From Vreelandella rituensis (lineage in GTDB: Bacteria > Pseudomonadota > Gammaproteobacteria > Pseudomonadales > Halomonadaceae): a stretch of 41,620 nt of DNA. The stretch lies in assembly GCF_003336665.1 (NCBI RefSeq), contig NZ_QPIJ01000037.1, positions 4,893 through 46,512 on the forward strand. Reading direction: 5' to 3'. The notes beneath the pieces are model-generated. The model did not search any database, had not been told where the DNA came from, and saw only the letters and a program-made list of their open reading frames with translations. Shown in pieces: positions 26,561 through 34,273 of this stretch; the stretch's first letter is position 1; each line of letters begins with the position of its first letter. The position numbers and the translations under genes were made by a program.

Positions 26561-27979
26561 TTATTTGGCGACCTTTAGGCAGTAGCGCTGCAGCCTACGG
26601 ACCACGCTGGATTGACTGATGCCGAGCCGTTCGGCGATGGCATAGGTGCTCGGCAAGGTTCTGCTGAGCTCCTCAAGGGTTTCACGCTCCAGGCGGGCGA
26701 GATACTCTTTGAGTGTTTCGTGGGTTTCTAGTGAGGCGGCGCTGGGTAAGGGGGAGGCGCTCGGGAAGCTTGCCGAGTGGTTCTCCGCTTGGGGGTGGAA
26801 GGCGGGCACTTCAATTTGATCAGTGGGGCTTGAAAGCCAGGCTCTCTCTAACCAGTTTTCAAGTTCGCGCACGTTGCCGGGCCAGTCGCTACCCATTAGC
26901 GTCGACCAAACGCGGGTATCGAGAATTTTTTGACGTCCATAGCGCTGATTAAGTCGTTTCAGGCAGGCTTCGACAAGATCGGGAATATCTTCGCGGCGGT
27001 CGCGCAGTGGTGGCAGGGTGACGGGAATAACGTTGAGGCGGTAGTAAAGATCCAGACGAAACAGCCCGGCTTCTACCTGCTTGCCTAGATTTTGATTGGT
27101 GGCCACCACCAAGCGAAAATCGACCCGACGTGGGCGCGTATCGCCTAAGCGGGTCAAACTGCCATCCTGAATGACTTTGAGGAGTTTAGTCTGCATCAGT
27201 AGTGGCAACTCGCCTATCTCATCGAGAAATAGCGTGCCGCCCTCGGCTTGCTCCAATAGCCCCGCTTTGCCCTGTCGCGCCGCGCCACTGAAAGCGCCTG
27301 GCTGATAGCCGAACATCTCGGATTCGAATAGGTTCTCGGGAATCGCTGCGCAGTTGACCTCAATAAAAGGGCCGTCACAACGCTGACTCCAGCGGTGTAG
27401 CTGCTTGGCAAAGGCAGTCTTGCCGACGCCGGATTCGCCGAGCATCAGCACGTTGGCATCCGAAGGCGCGACCCGCTTAAGCAGTAGTGCAATTTCACGC
27501 ATGACGTGACTTCTCACCTGCAGGTTGTCGAGCGCGTCGTCCAGTGCCTGTTCTTCCGCATCGGGGGTTGCGTGGCTGCGCTTCAAATGTTCGCTGAAGC
27601 GCTTCTGCAACAGGGCGTATTCGTCCTGTAGTAGCTGCAAGTCGGTTAAATCCCGCGAACGGCTGATGATGCGCTCAAGCTTATCATTCACGAACACCGG
27701 GTATGCTTCGGCGATGACGCGGCGGCCAGTCCCGGTCACTTGCATAAGTTGAGCGGGCCTCCGTGTGCGTAACACTTCCATGGTAATTGACGGCTTGAGC
27801 ACTCCCGTGGTTTGCAACTGCTGAACGCTGCTGGAAAGCAGCTCTTCTCGGGATACCCCGTAGACCGCTTCGGCCCCAGGGCTAATATCCAATATCCGTC
27901 CATCACCACTGACAATGAAGAAGTGATCGTTGGCTGTCGCCACGATCGTCTGCAACACGCATCTGTCGATTTCACTCAT
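26561..27979 (-). CDS. Sigma-54-dependent transcriptional activator, PAS-AAA-TyrR-type HTH
   Basis: The 472-aa bacterial enhancer-binding protein has an N-terminal PAS domain (about 10-115), a central AAA+ domain (about 152-385) and a C-terminal HTH (about 435-470). Walker A is GESGVGKT at 181-188; Walker B lies in GGTLFLDEIGELP at about 247-259. The sigma-54 contact loop reads GAFSGA at 228-233, a Ser variant of GAFTGA. The HTH (LPSTYAIAERLGISQSSVVRRL) resembles the TyrR/PrpR-style helix. It is divergent from gbuA, whose promoter is a -24/-12 type, so it is the likely activator of the guanidinobutyrate operon. The PAS ligand is unknown. Confidence 0.9.
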   Translation of the reverse strand: MSEIDRCVLQTIVATANDHFFIVSGDGRILDISPGAEAVYGVSREELLSSSVQQLQTTGVLKPSITMEVLRTRRPAQLMQVTGTGRRVIAEAYPVFVNDKLERIISRSRDLTDLQLLQDEYALLQKRFSEHLKRSHATPDAEEQALDDALDNLQVRSHVMREIALLLKRVAPSDANVLMLGESGVGKTAFAKQLHRWSQRCDGPFIEVNCAAIPENLFESEMFGYQPGAFSGAARQGKAGLLEQAEGGTLFLDEIGELPLLMQTKLLKVIQDGSLTRLGDTRPRRVDFRLVVATNQNLGKQVEAGLFRLDLYYRLNVIPVTLPPLRDRREDIPDLVEACLKRLNQRYGRQKILDTRVWSTLMGSDWPGNVRELENWLERAWLSSPTDQIEVPAFHPQAENHSASFPSASPLPSAASLETHETLKEYLARLERETLEELSRTLPSTYAIAERLGISQSSVVRRLQRYCLKVAK

Positions 27980-27998
27980 GGCAACACGCTCCTTAAGC

Positions 27999-28068
27999 GA
28001 TTCAATTATGAATCGTCGATGCGTTTTTGAATTAATAAGCCGTTAATTTGATGCATTTTTGCATCAAA
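27999..28068. promoter_or_regulatory. Two palindromes, candidate enhancer sites for the sigma-54 activator
   Basis: gattcaattatgaatc (27999-28014) has 6-bp arms and a 4-bp centre. tttgatgcattttgcatcaaa-type symmetry at 28047-28068 has 9-bp arms (tttgatgca and tgcatcaaa) around tttt. Both lie 40 to 125 bp upstream of a -24/-12 promoter, where sigma-54 activators bind. Assignment to the neighbouring activator is inference. Confidence 0.55.
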
Positions 28069-28106
28069 TGGTGAGTAATCCTACCTATTTAGTGGTGCCG
28101 ACGACT

Positions 28107-28122
28107 TGGCATGATCTGTGCA
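28107..28122 (+). promoter_or_regulatory. Sigma-54 (-24/-12) promoter of the gbuA operon
   Basis: tggcatgatctgtgca fits the consensus TGGCACG-N4-TTGCA with two changes, and both the invariant GG and GC are present at the right 10-bp spacing. The start would be near 28134, about 65 nt before the gbuA start. A divergent gene encodes a sigma-54 activator, which supports the call. Confidence 0.8.
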
Positions 28123-28136
28123 TTGAAAAAGTCAGG

Positions 28137-28154
28137 AAGCGCTTAAAAGCGCTT
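28137..28154 (+). promoter_or_regulatory. Palindromic leader element in the gbuA 5'UTR
   Basis: The self-complementary 8-mer aagcgctt occurs twice, at 28137-28144 and 28147-28154, separated by aa. It begins about 3 nt after the predicted transcription start and could be a 5' stabilising hairpin or a second operator for repression. Confidence 0.45.
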
Positions 28155-28198
28155 GCAGAGCGACTCGATCATTTCAAAACAAGGCCAAGGAGATATGT

Positions 28199-29146
28199 AT
28201 GTCGGAATTCAATCAGCCGCTGGGTGGTAATAGCATGCCGCGCTTTGCCGGCCCCGCCACCATGATGCGACTGCCCACCCAAGAGAGTGCTGCCGGGCTG
28301 GATGCCGCTTTCATCGGCGTCCCGATGGATATTGGTACTTCCAATCGTCCGGGTACCCGTCTTGGGCCGCGCCAGATCCGCGACGAGTCACGCATGCTAC
28401 GCCCCTATAACATGGCGACCCGCGCAGCACCCTTTGAAAGCCTGCAGGTGGCCGACATCGGTGACGTGCCGATCAATACTTTTCATCTGCCGAAAAGTGT
28501 CGACATCATCACCGCGTTTTACGACGAGGTACTCCAACATGACTGCATTCCGCTGACACTCGGCGGCGAACACACTCTGACGCTGCCGATTCTGCGGGCC
28601 ATGGCTAAAAAGCATGGCCCGGTGGGATTGATTCATATCGATGCCCATGCCGATGTGAACGAGCATATGTTCGGCGAACCGATTGCGCATGGCACGCCTT
28701 TTCGCCGGGCACAGGAAGAAGGCTTGTTGGCCCATGGAAAGGTGGTGCAAATCGGTCTGCGCGGGACTGGTTACGCGGCTGAAGATTTCGATTGGTGTCG
28801 CGAGCAGGGCTTTCGCGTCGTGCCCGCCGAGGAATGCTGGTACCGCTCGCTAGCGCCGCTGATGGCGGAGGTGCGCGAGCAGATGGGCGATATCCCGGTG
28901 TATATCAGTTTCGATATCGATGGCTTGGATCCCTCGGTTGCCCCCGGCACCGGCACGGTGGAAATGGGCGGGCTGACGTCCACTCAAGGATTGGAAATTG
29001 TGCGTGGTGCTGCCGGCCTGAACATCGTGGGGGGAGACCTGGTGGAAGTGTCACCGCCCTATGACCCCAGCGGCAACACTGCGCTTATGGGCGCCACGCT
29101 GCTGTATGAAATGCTTTGTGTACTGCCAGGCGTCAAGCGCGATTAA
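28199..29146 (+). CDS. gbuA: Guanidinobutyrase (4-guanidinobutanoate ureohydrolase)
   Basis: The 315-aa ureohydrolase splits 4-guanidinobutanoate into GABA and urea. Manganese ligands are visible: His125 in GGEHTLTLP, Asp148, His150 and Asp152 in HIDAHADVNE, and Asp239 and Asp241 in SFDIDGLDPS. Against P. aeruginosa GbuA as I recall it, long blocks match closely: QPLGGNxMPRF, IGTSxRxGTR, RPYNMAT, FESLxVADIGDV, AEECWYRSLAPLMAEV, YEMLCVLPGV. This favours guanidinobutyrase over agmatinase. The ATG at 28199 has aaggagat just upstream. It heads an operon toward the transporter and aruI genes, and GABA from it feeds the nearby gabTD. Confidence 0.88.
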   Translation: MSEFNQPLGGNSMPRFAGPATMMRLPTQESAAGLDAAFIGVPMDIGTSNRPGTRLGPRQIRDESRMLRPYNMATRAAPFESLQVADIGDVPINTFHLPKSVDIITAFYDEVLQHDCIPLTLGGEHTLTLPILRAMAKKHGPVGLIHIDAHADVNEHMFGEPIAHGTPFRRAQEEGLLAHGKVVQIGLRGTGYAAEDFDWCREQGFRVVPAEECWYRSLAPLMAEVREQMGDIPVYISFDIDGLDPSVAPGTGTVEMGGLTSTQGLEIVRGAAGLNIVGGDLVEVSPPYDPSGNTALMGATLLYEMLCVLPGVKRD

Positions 29147-29196
29147 GATTCGCGGTCAGACCGACACTACAACGATAATTCAACCTGAGGTGCCTT

Positions 29197-30582
29197 ATGC
29201 CATCCTCCCTTGATACATCCGACGACATAGCGCTTGAGGGCGCACCGCTCTCTCGGCATGGACTGATCAAGTTCCTGGTGCCATCGATACTCGGTGTTCT
29301 GCTGTTCCTGGTGCCGTTCTCGATGGGCGATACCATCAACATCGGCATGGGGTTCGCCGCCGATGGGCTCAAGGCCCTGCTGGGCGATACCCTGCCGGCT
29401 ATCGCGACGGTCGTCCTCTGCCTGTCAGTGGTCCTGACCCTGGTGGTCAAGTCCACCCATCCTGGCTGGGCGAGCGAGGGTATGCTGAAGGATCTGTTCG
29501 ACGTGGCGCCTGTGTGGGTCGTCATGCGAGCCCTTGGTGCGCTCTTCGCCTTGATGACCTACTTTCAGGTGGGTCCCGAGTTCGTCATTGCTCCCTTTAC
29601 GGGTGGCGTGATGCTTAACGACCTGGCACCAGTGCTCCTGACCTTCTTCTTCTTCGCCGCCATACTGCTGCCTTTCCTGGTCGACTTCGGCTTCATGGAG
29701 TTCATCGGTAGCCTGCTTCGCAAACCCTTCCGGTGGATCTTCGGGCTGCCGGGCCGAAGCGCGATCGATGCCACGGCCTCCTGGATGGGGTCGGGCACCG
29801 TAGGGGTACTGATCACCACCCAACAGTACGAGAAAGGCTTCTATAATTGTCGAGAGGCGGCGGCCATCGCCACCAACTTCTCCATCGTTTCCATTGCCTT
29901 CGCGATCCTGGTGACCACCTTCATCGGCATCAACCACCTCTTCGTGCCCTTCTACCTGACGGTGGTGGTCGCCGGCCTGGTGGCGGCCGTGATCGTGCCG
30001 CGGTTACCACCGTTGTCGCTCAAGCCGAATACTTACTATGAGCCGGTGGGCTGTCGCCTGCAGGAAGAGCGTACCGGTGACCAGGGGCTGTTTCGCTATA
30101 GTCTGGGCATGGCCGTGGCCCGCGCGGAGAAGGCTCCCGGTCCGCGGCAGCTGGTGCGCATCGCTCTGTTCAACGTCGCCGATATCTTCTTCGGCCTGCT
30201 GCCGCTGGTCATCGCCATCGGCACCGTGGCGCTGATCCTGGCCGAGTTCACACCGATTTTCACCTGGCTGTCGATGCCCATGGTGCCGGTGCTGGAGTGG
30301 ATGGGCGTGCCCGAAGCCGAGGCTGCGGCCCCCGCTACACTGGTGGGCTTCGCCGACATGTTCCTGCCGGCGGTACTGGGTAGCAACATCGAGAGCGAGC
30401 TGACGCGCTTCGTGATTGCCTGCCTGTCGCTAACCCAGCTGGTCTACATGTCGGAAATCGGCGCTCTTCTGCTGAAGTCCAAGATCCCGCTGAAGCTGTG
30501 GGAGCTGGCGGCGATCTTTCTGATCCGCACCGCCATCACCTTGCCGATCATTGTCGTCATGGCCCACTGGCTAGTGGGATGA
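29197..30582 (+). CDS. YjiH-family transporter-like membrane protein (nucleoside-recognition/gate domain)
   Basis: The 461-aa protein has about ten hydrophobic helices and the YjiH/nucleoside-recognition landmarks FSMGDTINIGMG near 41-52, TASWMGSGTVGVLITTQQYEKGFYNCREA (landmark GSGTVGVL) near 195-202 and FADMFLPAVLGSN near 384-397. YjiH proteins are predicted transporters of unknown substrate. It lies 50 bp after gbuA with a gagg ribosome site and ends 11 bp before aruI, so it probably imports or exports a guanidino compound or arginine product here. This role is inferred from position only. GC content is clearly higher than in gbuA. Confidence 0.8.
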   Translation: MPSSLDTSDDIALEGAPLSRHGLIKFLVPSILGVLLFLVPFSMGDTINIGMGFAADGLKALLGDTLPAIATVVLCLSVVLTLVVKSTHPGWASEGMLKDLFDVAPVWVVMRALGALFALMTYFQVGPEFVIAPFTGGVMLNDLAPVLLTFFFFAAILLPFLVDFGFMEFIGSLLRKPFRWIFGLPGRSAIDATASWMGSGTVGVLITTQQYEKGFYNCREAAAIATNFSIVSIAFAILVTTFIGINHLFVPFYLTVVVAGLVAAVIVPRLPPLSLKPNTYYEPVGCRLQEERTGDQGLFRYSLGMAVARAEKAPGPRQLVRIALFNVADIFFGLLPLVIAIGTVALILAEFTPIFTWLSMPMVPVLEWMGVPEAEAAAPATLVGFADMFLPAVLGSNIESELTRFVIACLSLTQLVYMSEIGALLLKSKIPLKLWELAAIFLIRTAITLPIIVVMAHWLVG

Positions 30583-30593
30583 GGGACCTCCAA

Positions 30594-32219
30594 ATGACCT
30601 GTGCAGAACTGCTCATTCGACTGCTACGGGACACCTACGGGGTGGACACCGTCTTCGGCATCCCCGGGGTGCACACCGTCGAGCTCTATCGTGGCCTGGA
30701 AGGGGGCGAGGCCGCTGGCATCCGCCACGTCACCCCCCGCCACGAGCAGGGCGCCGGTTTCATGGCCGACGGCTATGCACGCGCCACCGGGCACCCCGGG
30801 GTGTGCTTTATCATCACAGGGCCCGGGATGACCAATATCGCCACGGCAATGGGGCAGGCCCTTGCCGATTCCATTCCCATGCTGGTGATCTCGAGCGTCA
30901 ACCGCCGTGATACCTTGGGGCTGGGTCAGGGACGCCTGCATGAACTGCCCAGTCAGCAACAGCTGATCGCCGGGGTCTCGTGCTTCAGCCACACTCTGCT
31001 CGATCCCTGCCAATTGCCTGAAGTGCTGGCGCGGGCCTTCACGGTGTTTCGCAGCGAGCGCCCCGGGCCCGTACATATCGAGATTCCCATCGACCTGTTC
31101 GATGCACCGGTCGCGATACCGAGCCAGTGGCAACCGCCGATGCTGTATCGCCCGGCGCCGGACCCTCGAGGTCTCGCCCAGGCAGTCGACTGGCTCACGG
31201 CGGCCGAGCGCCCCCTGGTGCTGCTCGGCGGCGGCTGCGTGGATGCCCCCGGCGCGGCGCGACAGCTGGTCGAACGCCTCGATGCGCCGACGGTGACCAC
31301 GATCAATGCCAAGGGGCTGCTGGGCCGCCGCCACCCGCTTGACCTGGGCGCTAACGCCGCGCTGCCTGCGGTACGCGAGCTGGCGGCTAACGCCGACGTA
31401 ATTCTGGCTGTGGGTACCGAGCTGGGCGAGACCGATTACGACGTGGTGTTCGACGACGGCTTCGCCTTGACCGGCCGGTTGATCCGTATCGACCTGGATG
31501 CCCAGCAACTCGTGCGCAACCAGCCACCGGCGCTTGGCTTGGTGGGCGACGCCGGCCGTAGCCTCGAGCTACTGGTCGAGCGTCTGCCGCACCCGATGCA
31601 CAAGGGAGGCCGGGGACGCACCGCGCTGGCCCTTGCCACGCTGGACCTGGTCAACGATCCGGCCTTCATGCCCTTTGTTCCCCTCTATGCGGTCCTCGAG
31701 GCAGTACTGCCGGAGGCCATCCTGGTCGGCGACTCGACGGCTCCGGTGTATGCCGGTAACCATTTGGTCTCGCAACCGGCACCACGTCGTTACTTCAACG
31801 CCTCTACGGGCTACGGCACCCTGGGCTACGGCCTGCCAGCGGCGCTAGGCGCGCAGCTCGGCCAGCCGGCACTGCCGGTGGTCGCGCTGGTCGGTGACGG
31901 CGGCGTGATGTTCACCCTGTCGGAGCTTGCCACCGCCGTGGAAGAGCGCTTACCGGTGGTCATTCTGCTGTGGCACAACGCAGGCTATGAAGAGATACGC
32001 CGCTTCATGGACGCCCACGGTGTCGAACGCCTCGGCGTGGATCTCAAGGCTCCCGACTTCCTGACGCTCGCCCGCGGCTTCGGCTGTCTGGCAACTTGCG
32101 TCGACAGCCCCGCAAGTCTCAGCGACGCACTGGCCAGCCGACCGTTGGACGGGCCGATGCTGATCGAAATAAACGCCGCTGCCTGGCAAAAAAACCTGAT
32201 ACAAACAGGGAAACAATAA
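30594..32219 (+). CDS. aruI: Thiamine-diphosphate enzyme, probable 5-guanidino-2-oxopentanoate (2-ketoarginine) decarboxylase
   Basis: The 541-aa ThDP enzyme has the three-domain layout of the acetolactate synthase/decarboxylase family. Glu51 in RHEQGAGFMADGYARATG is the activating glutamate, HPGVCFIITGPGMTN follows, and the ThDP-Mg motif starts GDGGVMF near 427 and ends with the Asn of WHNAGYEEI. The match to AruI-type proteins plus a gbuA next door points to decarboxylation of 2-ketoarginine to 4-guanidinobutanal. Start: ATG 30594; codons further upstream overlap yjiH. The stop overlaps the next start (TAATG). It is GC-rich, unlike the following permease. Family is certain; the exact substrate is inferred. 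Confidence 0.78.
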   Translation: MTCAELLIRLLRDTYGVDTVFGIPGVHTVELYRGLEGGEAAGIRHVTPRHEQGAGFMADGYARATGHPGVCFIITGPGMTNIATAMGQALADSIPMLVISSVNRRDTLGLGQGRLHELPSQQQLIAGVSCFSHTLLDPCQLPEVLARAFTVFRSERPGPVHIEIPIDLFDAPVAIPSQWQPPMLYRPAPDPRGLAQAVDWLTAAERPLVLLGGGCVDAPGAARQLVERLDAPTVTTINAKGLLGRRHPLDLGANAALPAVRELAANADVILAVGTELGETDYDVVFDDGFALTGRLIRIDLDAQQLVRNQPPALGLVGDAGRSLELLVERLPHPMHKGGRGRTALALATLDLVNDPAFMPFVPLYAVLEAVLPEAILVGDSTAPVYAGNHLVSQPAPRRYFNASTGYGTLGYGLPAALGAQLGQPALPVVALVGDGGVMFTLSELATAVEERLPVVILLWHNAGYEEIRRFMDAHGVERLGVDLKAPDFLTLARGFGCLATCVDSPASLSDALASRPLDGPMLIEINAAAWQKNLIQTGKQ

Positions 32220-33529
32220 TGAAAACTAATCGTGTTTTAGGTCAAGATACGCTGTCGGCAGAAGGCGTCGAACGCAGCCTTGGGTTGCCCGGAACGTTCG
32301 CCTTGTGGATAGGCGCTAATGTCGTCGTCACAACCATTCTAACCGGCATGTTTTTGGTGCCTGATTTAACCTTTCAACATGCGATGCTGTTGATTTTTCT
32401 GGGTTCGGCGGTAGGGATCATTCCACTGGTTTTGATCGGGGTAATGGGCCAGCAAACTGGCATGACTACGATGGTGCTAGCACGTGGCACCTTCGGTAGA
32501 AAAGGCGCTAATTTCCCCGCCTGCGTTAATTTGTTCGCACTGGTTGCTTGGAGTTGGATTCAAGCTTTATTAGCGGGAATGAGCCTTGATTATGCAGTTG
32601 AAAGCCTGACCGGTTATTCGAATGTAGCGTTATTCACGGTGTTATGTGAATCGTTGGTCGTGCTTATTGCGTTGCGCGGCCATTTAGGTATTGAAAAAGT
32701 TGAAAAAATTGCGGCGTTACTGATGTTGGGATTGTCGGCAGTGGTGCTTTTTGCGCTGAATCGCCACTACGATTTGCCCAGTATTACCCAGTTGGAACCC
32801 GAGGGTGTTTTGGGCGGCGGCGTGGTGTTTGACATCGTCGTGGCGACCGCGTTTTCCTGGATACCTCTAGCCGCGGATTACAACCGCCACTGCCGCTCCC
32901 TAAAAGCCGCCATTGTAGGTACATGGGGCGGCTACGTGGTTGCCACGCTGGTTGCTATGGGCTTGGGTGCCACGGTGTCGGCGTTGTCGATCAGCGTGGG
33001 TATGGAACCTACCTATGATCCGACAGCTCTGCTCAGTGGTTTCGGTTTCGGCCTACCCGCGGCCTTGGTGATTTTCTTTTCGGTGCTGACCACCAACGTG
33101 ATGTGCGTCTACAGCGCGACGCTTTCGTTTATGAGTGTGCGGCCGACGGTACCTTTCTGGAAGCCCGCACTGCTCATTGGGGTGGTATCCGTTATTGGTG
33201 CGCTAATTCCAGGTATTCTTGACCAGTTCCAAACCTTCTTATTGATTATTGGCAGTGTATTTATTCCTGCCTTCTCGTTAATGATAGTGGATTACTACCT
33301 TTTGGATCGCAGCCGCTATACATCAGCGCAGCTAATGCGTGATGCCAATTTGTTGCCTGCGTTCAATTGGGTCGCATTGGGCAGCTATGCGGTAGGCGCG
33401 CTTTTAGCCTATTACTGGAATTGGGTTGCTCCGTTGGAATTTGGTGCGTCGCTGCCGGTTTTCGTTATCACCGGCGCGCTCTATTTTGTGGTCAGTAAGG
33501 CCGTGTTCGTGAAGCGGGTAACCGTATGA
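32219..33529 (+). CDS. NCS1-family permease (nucleobase/allantoin-type)
   Basis: The 436-aa permease has 12 likely helices and NCS1 landmarks: an N-terminal GLPGTFALWIGANVVVTTI with the first unwound helix, TFGRKGANFPACVNLFALVAWSW near 90-112 and AFSWIPLAADYNRHCRS near 215-231. NCS1 carriers use protons or sodium to import cytosine, allantoin, hydantoin and thiamine-like compounds. Placed in a guanidinobutyrate operon, a guanidino compound such as 4-guanidinobutanoate is a plausible substrate. The start overlaps the aruI stop by one base; its stop overlaps the next gene by four (ATGA). GC content is much lower than in aruI. Confidence 0.82.
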   Translation: MKTNRVLGQDTLSAEGVERSLGLPGTFALWIGANVVVTTILTGMFLVPDLTFQHAMLLIFLGSAVGIIPLVLIGVMGQQTGMTTMVLARGTFGRKGANFPACVNLFALVAWSWIQALLAGMSLDYAVESLTGYSNVALFTVLCESLVVLIALRGHLGIEKVEKIAALLMLGLSAVVLFALNRHYDLPSITQLEPEGVLGGGVVFDIVVATAFSWIPLAADYNRHCRSLKAAIVGTWGGYVVATLVAMGLGATVSALSISVGMEPTYDPTALLSGFGFGLPAALVIFFSVLTTNVMCVYSATLSFMSVRPTVPFWKPALLIGVVSVIGALIPGILDQFQTFLLIIGSVFIPAFSLMIVDYYLLDRSRYTSAQLMRDANLLPAFNWVALGSYAVGALLAYYWNWVAPLEFGASLPVFVITGALYFVVSKAVFVKRVTV

Positions 33530-34260
33530 GCCTTAAGCGTATCGGCGAACAGCAATGGTACCGTACTGCCGCCAAGTCGGACGGTATCACCCTGATCGAT
33601 GAACCATGGATTAAGCCATTCTATCGCTGCAATATCTGGCATGTTCAGGGCAGCAAGCGGGGCATGATAGTGGATTTTGGCCTGGGCGCGGTGCCGCTAC
33701 GCCAGCAGGTGGCGCTGCTTAGCGAGCGCGACCTGCTGGCAGTGGCCAGCCACACGCACTTCGATCATATCGGCGCTGCCCACGAGTTTGGCTGCTGTCA
33801 TGTGCATGCCGCCGAGGCAGAGATTCTTGCCTCTCCCGACAACACGCGCACTTTGGCAGACCAGTTCCTGAGCGACGATATGTTCGAGGCACTCCCTGCC
33901 AAGCCGTACTCGCATGCACGCTACCGCATCACGGCGCCGCAGCAGGTGTGCCCGTTAGCGGATGGCGAAATACTGGATTTGGGTAATCGCCAGTGGGAGG
34001 TGATTCATACCCCGGGGCACTCCCCCGGCGGCATCGCCCTGTGGGAAACGGCAACCCAGACGCTGATCTCGGGCGACCTGATTTACGATGGCCCGTTAAT
34101 TGAAGATCTTTGGCACAGCGATCTTACCGACTACGCCGCCAGCATGCGCCGGCTGCGTAAACTGCCCGTTCGTACTGTGCATGGCGGACACTTTTCCAGC
34201 TTTAGCGGCCAGCATTTAACCCAACTTATCGATGATTGGCTTCGCCAACACAACCTTTAA
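33526..34260 (+). CDS. MBL-fold metallo-hydrolase of unknown substrate
   Basis: The 244-aa protein has the metallo-beta-lactamase signature HTHFDHIGA at 76-84 (His76, His78, Asp80, His81), TPGHSPGG with a further ligand His, SGDLIYDG with the bridging Asp, and HGGHFSSFSG near the C-terminus. The fold can cleave lactones, lactams, thioesters or phosphodiesters. It overlaps the permease gene by four bases and lies 13 bp before the aldehyde dehydrogenase, so it is clearly part of the guanidinobutyrate operon. No MBL step is known to me in this pathway. A repair or housekeeping step on a cyclised intermediate is an idea only. Confidence 0.8.
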   Translation: MSLKRIGEQQWYRTAAKSDGITLIDEPWIKPFYRCNIWHVQGSKRGMIVDFGLGAVPLRQQVALLSERDLLAVASHTHFDHIGAAHEFGCCHVHAAEAEILASPDNTRTLADQFLSDDMFEALPAKPYSHARYRITAPQQVCPLADGEILDLGNRQWEVIHTPGHSPGGIALWETATQTLISGDLIYDGPLIEDLWHSDLTDYAASMRRLRKLPVRTVHGGHFSSFSGQHLTQLIDDWLRQHNL

Positions 34261-34273
34261 AGGAGCCACGATA

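Noticed and set aside
28199..29146. Agmatinase (SpeB) as the call for the ureohydrolase
   Set aside because: Block similarity to GbuA and linkage to aruI and gabTD favour guanidinobutyrase, though agmatine activity was not excluded.
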